Assembly: GCA_947561715.1 (NCBI GenBank)
Contig: OX387197.1
Span: 19,762,266 to 19,826,265 of the forward strand
Reading direction: 5' to 3'
Length of the DNA stretch: 64,000 nucleotides
Source: Ascidia mentula
Taxonomy: Eukaryota; Chordata; Ascidiacea; Phlebobranchia; Ascidiidae
Both the position numbers and the translations under genes were made by a program. Shown in pieces: positions 38,701 through 47,700 of this stretch (position 1 is the first letter of the stretch; every line of letters starts with the position of its first letter). The notes below the pieces were generated by a model. That model searched no databases and was not told the DNA's origin. It saw only the letters and a list, made by a program, of their open reading frames with translations.

Positions 38701-41700
38701 TTTTCTCGCCAGCCAATCAGAGTCGCCCAAATTATTTTTTCTCTTTTTTTCGCGAAGAGGTTACTGTAAACAGTTGTCTGCGAGGTAAGGGCGTCTGCTT
38801 GGTAAAAATGTGTGTAAATTGTCTGGTTTGCTTAATTTTAGAAAATAATTGCGTAAAAGTATATAACGAAATCATGTTAAAAGCTTGCACTTGTCATCAA
38901 ACGCTGTGAAAGATACCAGTAGAGGTAAGTATTATATAACTGATTTGTTTTTTAATTGATAATTAATTTGTTGAAATAATGGATTTGTTTTATAGGCCTA
39001 TAAGTAGGCTTTTGTGTGTGTTTAATGTGCTAAACCTTTAGGTACGATGGCTAGTCAATATAATTTTGTATGCTCTTTGGAGTCCTGTAAAATGTCATTT
39101 GTGTCCATTGGGCCCCTACTTAAACATATCAAGCAGCACCTACGATTGGGGTTTGAAGTAGCCTGTCCGGTTTCTACCTGCAACAAAAGATACAGAGTTG
39201 TATCATCCTTTTCGTCCCACCTGTCACGATGTCACACCCGTTACGATACTAACACCAAAGCCATTGCACAAGTCGTTGTGGAAAATGAATCTGCCTTCTC
39301 TGAAGTAGGTCTACCAGGTTTGAATGTAGTTGAATGTTCTCAACGCGTTCATAACAAAGCAGATATAACCAGATCATGCGTATGGTTTTATTTTATGCTT
39401 CAAAACAAGTATTTAGTTCCAGCAAGCACAGTAAAGGAAATTATATCGCATATTCACAAACTGTTTAGTGAACATTCCGCAAACATGCAATATACTCTAA
39501 AAACTGTTTTGGCCAACTATGACATGTCCGAAGATACAGTATCAAAAGTTTTGCATGATGTTAATGAACAGGATCATTTTCAATCATTGCATGAAAGTGG
39601 GCCACTAAAATCTGCTCATTTAAGGGAGCAATACTTGCAAAGCCACTTTAAATATGTTGCTCCGGTTGAAATAAAACTGCTTTTAGAGTGTAATGTTGAA
39701 GCAACCTTTCAGTATGTCCCAATCTTACAAACCTTGCAAGCTTTGTTTACTGAAGAAACTGTACAATATCAGTTTCTCCATCCGAAATCTATTTCATCAA
39801 ACTTTACTGATTTTTCTGACGGGCTTTTATGGAAGCAAAACTCTCTTTTTACCAGTAACAACAAGACTCTCAAGATTGTCTTATACCAAGATGCCTTCGA
39901 AATAGCAAACCCCTTGGGCTCGGCTAGAGGAAAGCATAAACTTCTAGGAGTCTACTTTACACTTGCTAACTTTTATCCATATAATCGGTCTAAAATTGAC
40001 AACTTCCAATTAGTCCTGTTGTGCAAAGATCAACATGTCAATGCAAATACTATGGACACAGTGTTTAGGCCCTTACTAAATGACTTGAAGACTTTAGAGA
40101 ATGAAGGAATAAATTTGGGATTTGAAGAAAAAGTATATGGAAGCATTCTATGTATAGCTGGTGACAATCTAGGCAGCCACCAGATTGGTGGATTTACATC
40201 CAACTTTAGTACAGCATCACATATTTGTCGATACTGTACCATCACCCAAGCTGAAATCCAAAATGATTGGACTTTTGAAAGTCCAATGAGGACAATTGAG
40301 TCATACAACTTATGTCTGAAGAAAAAATGCAGTGATATGTCTAGTCACATTGAAGGGATTAAGCAGAACAGTGTTTTCCATGAACTACAGCATTTTCATG
40401 TCTGTTCCCCAGGTTTACCACCCTGTTTGGCCCATGATATGTTTGAAGGTGTGATACAATATGATATGATGTTGTTTGTAAATTATTTTGGAAAAAAGAA
40501 GTGGTTCAGTCATGATTATATTAACTTTAAATTAAAAAATTTTAAGTACATTCACCAAGATCTGCTAAGCAAACCAGCCAGAATTGTTATTGGTGGAAAA
40601 AGGCTTGTTGGCAATGCAAGTCAAAACTGGTGTTTTCTTCGACTGTTCCCTTTATTTGTTTTGTCTAATGTAAAAAGTGTGGAAGACCCAGTATGGAAAC
40701 TTCTATTAACTTTGCGCTCAATAACTGAAATTGTCACATCTTCATCAATTGACAAAGCCACTGTTTCTCATTTAAAGTTTTTAATTTTTGAATATTTGCA
40801 CAATAGGGTCTTAAATTTTCCTAGAGTGCCCTTGCGTCCTAAGCATCATTTTATAAGGCATTATCCATGGGCTATATTACAGTTTGGTCCCATAACCCAC
40901 ACATCTACTCTTCGCTTCGAAAGCAAACATTCTTACTTCAAGCGGGCCATTCGTAACAAAAAAAATTTTATTAATGTTTGTTCAACTCTAGCCCACAGTC
41001 ATCAACTGCTTCAAGCCTGCTTGCTTGAAAAGACATTTTTTGGCCCTGATATTGTTGCTGTTTCACCAACAACTCATTTTTCTAGTGTAATAATGGGCAT
41101 AATCCAAAGTGTTGGTTTTGATGTATTTAAATGTGATATGTTAACTTCTGCCAAGTTTCAAGGTATCATTTATGCTGTAGGCATGCTTGTTGTTTTGTCC
41201 AAATTTGGGTATGACTTACAAGTTGGTGATATTCAGGCAATATGTATTGTAGAATCCAAACTGTATTTTGTTGTGTACCCCAAATTTCTTAATTTTTTTC
41301 CACAATATGGTGTGTATGAAGTCCAACATCAAGATGGTTCCTTTAAATGTATTTGCATTGATGATCTGTTGCACAAATGTCCACTATATGTATATGGAGT
41401 GGGACTAAACCAAATGGTTGTTTTAAAGCAATGCATTTGTGTTTAGGTCAGTTATATGCATAAAAATGGAAGATCTTGTAACTAAACTTTTACCTGAACT
41501 GATTGATAACCCAGCAAAACTTGATGAGTGTGTTTCACACTTACACACACTTGGTGTCCGTGAACTTGGTGACTTCAGACACCTTGAATTAGAGGACCTG
41601 CTGATACAATTCACCCTAGTGCAGGCAAGAAAGCTGCTTAAAGCACCTAATATAGAACCAGGTATTTTGTGTAAATTTTTGCATAGCGTTATACCAGTCA

Positions 41701-44700
41701 TATGTATTTAACATTGTACACAATTGTTTTTTCAAAGTTTCATCAAGTTCTGGATTTTCTACGGAACCGCTAGACTCCAGCTTTAGCAGTGTCGAAGCAA
41801 ATACATCATTGCAATGGATTTATGAGTTTACAATCCCTTGGCAACGGTGTTCCCCAGCAACCATTCAATGTTTGGAAAGTGGCAAAGTACCCAACCTCAT
41901 GCAAAGAAAAGAGTTAATTCACAAGACAATAGACGAAGTATTGAAAGTAAGTACTGTTCATCTAGACCTGTAAAGTTTAGTGGTGACTGTTACAGTGTTG
42001 TTGCTCATTTTTCATTTCAGCTAACACTAAAACCAGGAAGAAAGAATTTGGATAAAATTGCATATAGAATTGTATCGAGGTATCCCAAATCCTTCCGTGA
42101 TGTGGTAGATAGTGTACCAATAGGAAATGGCCATAATTCAGTTTCCAACCAGTTATTTTATCGCTGGGAAAATGTGATGAGAAAAAAGAGAAAATTGTGT
42201 GAATTTGATGACCAGATTTCCACAGAACCCTCTACAAGCAGTAGTGGGTATGAAAATGATACCACTTTTCAAAAATGGCTCCAAGAGGAATTTACCAAAA
42301 AAGAAAGAAATATGAAAGAAGTGATGGAACAAATGAAGAGTACCTTTTCGAAACAACGAAAAGACATCAACACCAATGCCAGAGTAAGCGAAATTTTTAA
42401 AAAATGGCCATTCTTGGCAACCTCACAATGTCTCATGCAACACTATGGTCAACTTATGGCTTTAAGTTATGACCCAAAGGAAATTCCTGTGAGAATGACC
42501 AATCGCAGCTATCACACATACAAGTAATAATTTGTTTTTATTAAAAATACATGCTTGTTCGGTAAACCGCATGTTTTGTAGAGCTTTGAAAGCAATGGCA
42601 AAACCATCTGTTGCTGCTTGCATTAAAGAGATTAGGCTTGAATGCAAAACAATAGGAAATAAAACTCCAAAGTCCACTTCAATTTTGGAACTTCTGGGAA
42701 GTTATTTCAAAGAAGATACCTCAACTGTTTTAAAATGCATCCAAGTAAGTGATTAGTATGCATTTTTAGGCCTCCGAATGCTTATGGACCTAAATGTTCT
42801 TGACAGGATAACTTGCTACTGCAAGAAACGATTGAGAATGGTGATCCCAATCCGTTTATAATTTCAACAGGTATTACATTTTTTGGTTGAATTTTAGTGG
42901 TTTGGGTATAATAATGTGTTGTCCTTTTCAATTCTAGGTAGTACACCAGCATCATCCAGCTGTTATTCACTGATTATAGAGAGGAGTTTGGTTTTTCAAT
43001 GCAGTGACTTTTTTACTGCATTCTCCGGTCTTTTTTGTTCATTCTATGTATTTAACATACAATACCCAGAAAAGGCAGCAGCAACAATGGAATTTATTCA
43101 ACGGTTTGTAAGCTCTTGCTACTCTAAATTGTTAAATATTACATAATGTTGTATTGGTTGTTTTTTATGGCCAGACCAAGTCTTACTATAGTCAATAGCT
43201 ATATGTGACTTCGGGAAGAAAACTTTGACATGCTAAATAAAGCTAAGACCAATTTCTTTTATTTAAAAACACTATATCCCTTTTATGGGAGTAATCTTTT
43301 TTGTATTGCCAACAGTTATTTATGACTAAGATGCAAAATATGTTTAGGTGTGGACAAGTTTTTGGAAATGTTGCACTACATGAAAGTAAATTTTGGTTTT
43401 GTGCAGATACTTTGCTGAAATAAATCAGGCTGGTTCCAAAAGCAATAAGCGACGATGTGCAGGAGGAACACATCCAAAAGTGTTGGCCTTGGGCAGGCTA
43501 ATACATTCTTTGCAGCATTCATGTACCACTTAATGGTTTGCAAAGTCATTCAATAAACAAATTTTTGGCAATTTTTTTGTGCACAGTTTGCGGTTATTTT
43601 TGGGGTAAAAATTACCAGGACAATTGAGGTAAAAACTGCTGCCAGTGGTTTAGCAAGTAAATTTTACAGTGAAAAAACCAGTAAAATGTACTGGAAAATA
43701 CGCGTATTTCTTACAATGAAAAGCACGTAATTTTTCCTTTTTACGTCAAAATGAACGTAAGTTTTTACGGTGAAAGTCGCAGTAGATTTTACGTGTTGAA
43801 CATGTAAAAACTGCTGCCAGTGGTTTTCACAGTAAAATTTTTTAACAGTGTACACAATAACTTGTTTTCGCTACAAAGTATTGTTAAAATAGGACCAGAT
43901 AATTGCAGAGGTACGTCATAACTGTTTTCATGTAGAGGCTTGTATACGCTACCTGTTTGTTGTTTTCCGTATCAGTGCTGAAGAGTTGGCATGCTTATAC
44001 AAGAATAACGATAGTATAGTTGTAGAAAAGCTTATAATTACATAAAAGACATGAAGTATACGAAGAAAGCTCTACCATGTAACACTTCCAAAATCACCGC
44101 GAAACGGTTTTTATGAGATGGTAACAACAACTCTTTTTGTTCAGACATGTGCAGACATTGACGAATGTAATGAGAATAACCCATGCGGAGCTGAATTGAT
44201 TTGCATCAATGCCGTGGGCAATTATTCATGTTTGTGTCCCGAAGGATATCAAACATTGCCAAACGGAGTAAGTTATTATTTGTTTTATCGCCAATTTTAA
44301 GTAAAAGAAATTTGTGCATGTATGTAGGACTGAATGCACACGTTGTATACAAAATATACGTAGCATCGCAAAAAATATCTTTATTTAATGACATGTAGCA
44401 ATATCGAAATAACAGAAAACTGTTTTTGTAACATGTTGACTTTTTTCATTTAGACATGTTCGGATGTTGATGAATGTACAGAGAGTGAGTCTTGTGCAGT
44501 TGGAATGATTTGCACCAATCTTGTGGGCGACTACTCATGTTTGTGTCCTGAAGGATATTATATCTTGCCAAACGGAGTATGTATTTATATGAAAATAGTC
44601 GTTCTCCTAATCCCATTTCACAATCTAGTCGATTTAAAAAAATTGAAATCGAGTGGTTCTGTATTAAAATTGTATTACATCCAAATGTCATTCATTTATG

Positions 44701-47700
44701 ACTTTTTATAAACTATAAAAGCTTTTGAACAATACCAAAGAGGCATGTTTGTGACGGTTAGAGCAAGGCTTCCAAACTGGAGAAGTTTATGGCTCACAAA
44801 GATTCTATGCCACACGAAGTACAAAATTTGGCTGTACTATTTCATAATGCACGCCCTTCCTGATAGATTTTCAGTCATTATGTTACAACAAGTTGTTTCA
44901 ATCTAATATCTGCTGTGCGAAATTTGTGCATTAGCAACATAAAGCACGACAACATGCAGCCTTTATACTTTAAATCAATTTCGCTATGTCTCACAATATT
45001 TTGCTGATTTTCATATTAACGCAGACTTGTGGAGAAAGTAAATGTTTTGATCCCAATGGCTGTCCGTCCGGATATTCATGTGTAAACGTTGAAGGAAATG
45101 ATGTTTGTCGATGTCAAATATCAAGTCAATGTTCCTGTGGGTGTTGTAAAGCATCACTACTTTTTAAGTACAGCTGATAATCTCATGTCGCACTCTTTTT
45201 AGTTAACCCTGTACTAGATCCGGTTGGTGTATTACAAATATCGAGTCACACCATTGCACTTCTAATTGACAGCAAAGGATTATACAATGAATACGAGGTG
45301 TTCTACATTTGCAATAAATTTTAATGATGACTAGCGCTGGTTGGTCGTACATTTTGCAGGTACAAGCAGTTGATATGGCCTCAGGTGGATCAAAAATCAT
45401 CTTTACCAGGAATGGCTTTTTTTCCGTTTTGACGGGGTTGAGGCCAAACACGAATTACTCCCTTAGCGCTAGAGTTCGAAAACTGAAAAACTCGGCTTTC
45501 ATGTTTGATCGCCTTAACTTTAGCGAACCTGTTGTCATGGTAACGGGTAAGTACATTTGATTTGCATTAATTTATCCTTAACTTTGTTGCCAAAACCGTG
45601 AATCTATTTACTTCCTTGTTTTTGGATTTCGCAGATACAATCAAACTTGCAATAGAGGTGACCTTGGTCGGCAAAGGTTATAGCCCTGACCTGGAAAATG
45701 TTGATTCTCCTCACGCTATTTCCCTGCGTCAACAATACGAAGGCGAACTGCTAAAAGGAATCAAATCCGTGTTTAATAGTGTAACGGTTGATTTTCTTGA
45801 TATCTCATTTATTGCTTTCAGGTTTGTTAAAAGTCTTACAATCTTTGAAAGATAGCTACACAACTTTACTGTTTCGCACAAGTAAATTAAAAGGGTGTTT
45901 TTAGTGATTTATTTCTTTTGTGTCATAGATAACAACAAAAAACGTAGCAAAAAGATGTAACAAATGCGGTTGTTAACATCCTGTTTCGTACTTTTCCCAT
46001 TGCAGATCCGGCAGCTTAGTCGCTTCGGCCATAGGGTCGCTTGACACAAACGATGCAACATTTGTGTCGGCAGAAGTGGACGGGTCTAATCTGAACACAT
46101 CAATGTTTGAAAACTTGACACCACGTATGTAGGCTATAGGTTATAACAAATTTGAAATAAACGATTGTCCAAGTGACATTCTGGACAAAGGGATAAGTGC
46201 ATATACAAGTGAAATGTATGCACCAGTTTTTTAAGTTGACTTATTGTGTCTCTATAGTAAAAAACCTTCCTCCAATTCCATCAAACCTAAAAGTTACGAA
46301 TGTAACTACCACAACCATCAGTTTTGGCTTTGAACGCGTCCATGGTGAACTGAAGTACCAAGTCGAATGTAAGTTCAAAACAACAACACATAATCTCCAA
46401 CGATTTAAGTATGATTGTCACCACAAATTACAATTTCTGCAAAATTAATTTTTAATTTTTTTGTTTCGTGTACCATGTTGTAAATATGTATAATCCTGTT
46501 CCTGTTTTCAAATGAAGTGCAAGTATTCACTAATAAATTATTTTTTGCAGTGGTTTGTCCTGAACAAACTGTTGTTAAAACTAGTAATATGCTGTCTATT
46601 ACTATACGTGACTTGCCGTCAAACGAAGTGTGCTCAGGAAGAGTAAGAGCATTAGCTGTCGTTGATGGAACACAGTATGTAACTTACTCACCTTTCAGCG
46701 ACTCGATTTTTACATCCACAAGTAAGTTTCATTTCTTCATCGTTTCGTCAGCTGGTATTTGGCCATTACACGTAGCTGCTTTTTCTGATAGCATGGCTTT
46801 TATTTAGACATTGCAGTTTTTACACCTTTTTGAAACCTTATTTAATTTTATTTAGCACCGGCGATCATCTCACAGGGAATTTCATCCATCACCACAACGT
46901 CTCTCGTGGTTAAGATTGCGTCTGTATCCAGAGCTACAAAATACCTCATTGCAGCGGATGGGGTTATTCTAGTTCATGTCTCGCCTCCAGAGAGTAACGA
47001 AGTCGAATTTAAGATAACAGGTCTCAATCAAGCCACAACTTACGATTTTGTGGTTACAATTGTTACCAACGATGCGCGGGAAAAAGAAAGAAATGGAACT
47101 CGTATAATTTCTGCAACTACAGCTGGTAAGCAATCAAATACTATGTTAATAAAAAAGGGTACAGCATGCAAAATTTCGGTATTGCTTTTCTCCATTGTGT
47201 TACCAAAAGTGAAATTCTTTTTTGTATCTGTCAAGGGTGATATCTAAACCACCTATGATCGTCGATGGGTATTAATACCGTATGAAACCAATTTTCTGAA
47301 GGGTTTTCATGACGGTTTAACATCTTTAAAGCTTAATTTTCTTCTTTTCCAGATTTTAACGAATGCATAGAAACCCCGAATGTTTGTCCAAAAGACGCAA
47401 CATGCAATAACACGTTTGGTAGTTTCGAGTGCGTCTGCCAGAAAGGATTTCAACACAATTCCACAATCGACAGTTGCGTCATAGGTGAGTCACGATGTGG
47501 TTTTGTGGCACTTTTCATTGTGGCAATTGGTGATTGAAATTTGTTTTCAGAGATTTGTTTCACAAACCCAGATTATTGCAAGCATGGTGGTACCTGTGAT
47601 CTGAACGCGGCAAATGAAATGATTTGTCTGTAAGTTTTAAATTGTTTAGATTTTGACCAGTAGAAAATCTGAAAGCCAACTACTTGTAACCTGTTATGGG

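Larger units (their letters stand above)
38605..43850 (+). mobile_element. CACTG-ended DNA transposon, apparently complete (5,246 bp)
   Basis: Sits in the gene 1 intron 38544-44144, same orientation as the host gene. It begins CACTGTTAAAA at 38605 and ends with the inverted complement at 43850, with the dinucleotide TA on both sides (38603-38604, 43851-43852). The right subterminal region has direct repeats of AAAAACTGCTGCCAGTGGTT (about 43631 and 43805) and many GTAAAA motifs, also present at the left end. It carries two intact genes, a 799-residue C2H2-containing protein and a seven-exon, 475-residue SAM-like protein. CACTG termini with a tiny target duplication resemble CACTA/EnSpm elements; that classification is inferred. 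Confidence 0.75.
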
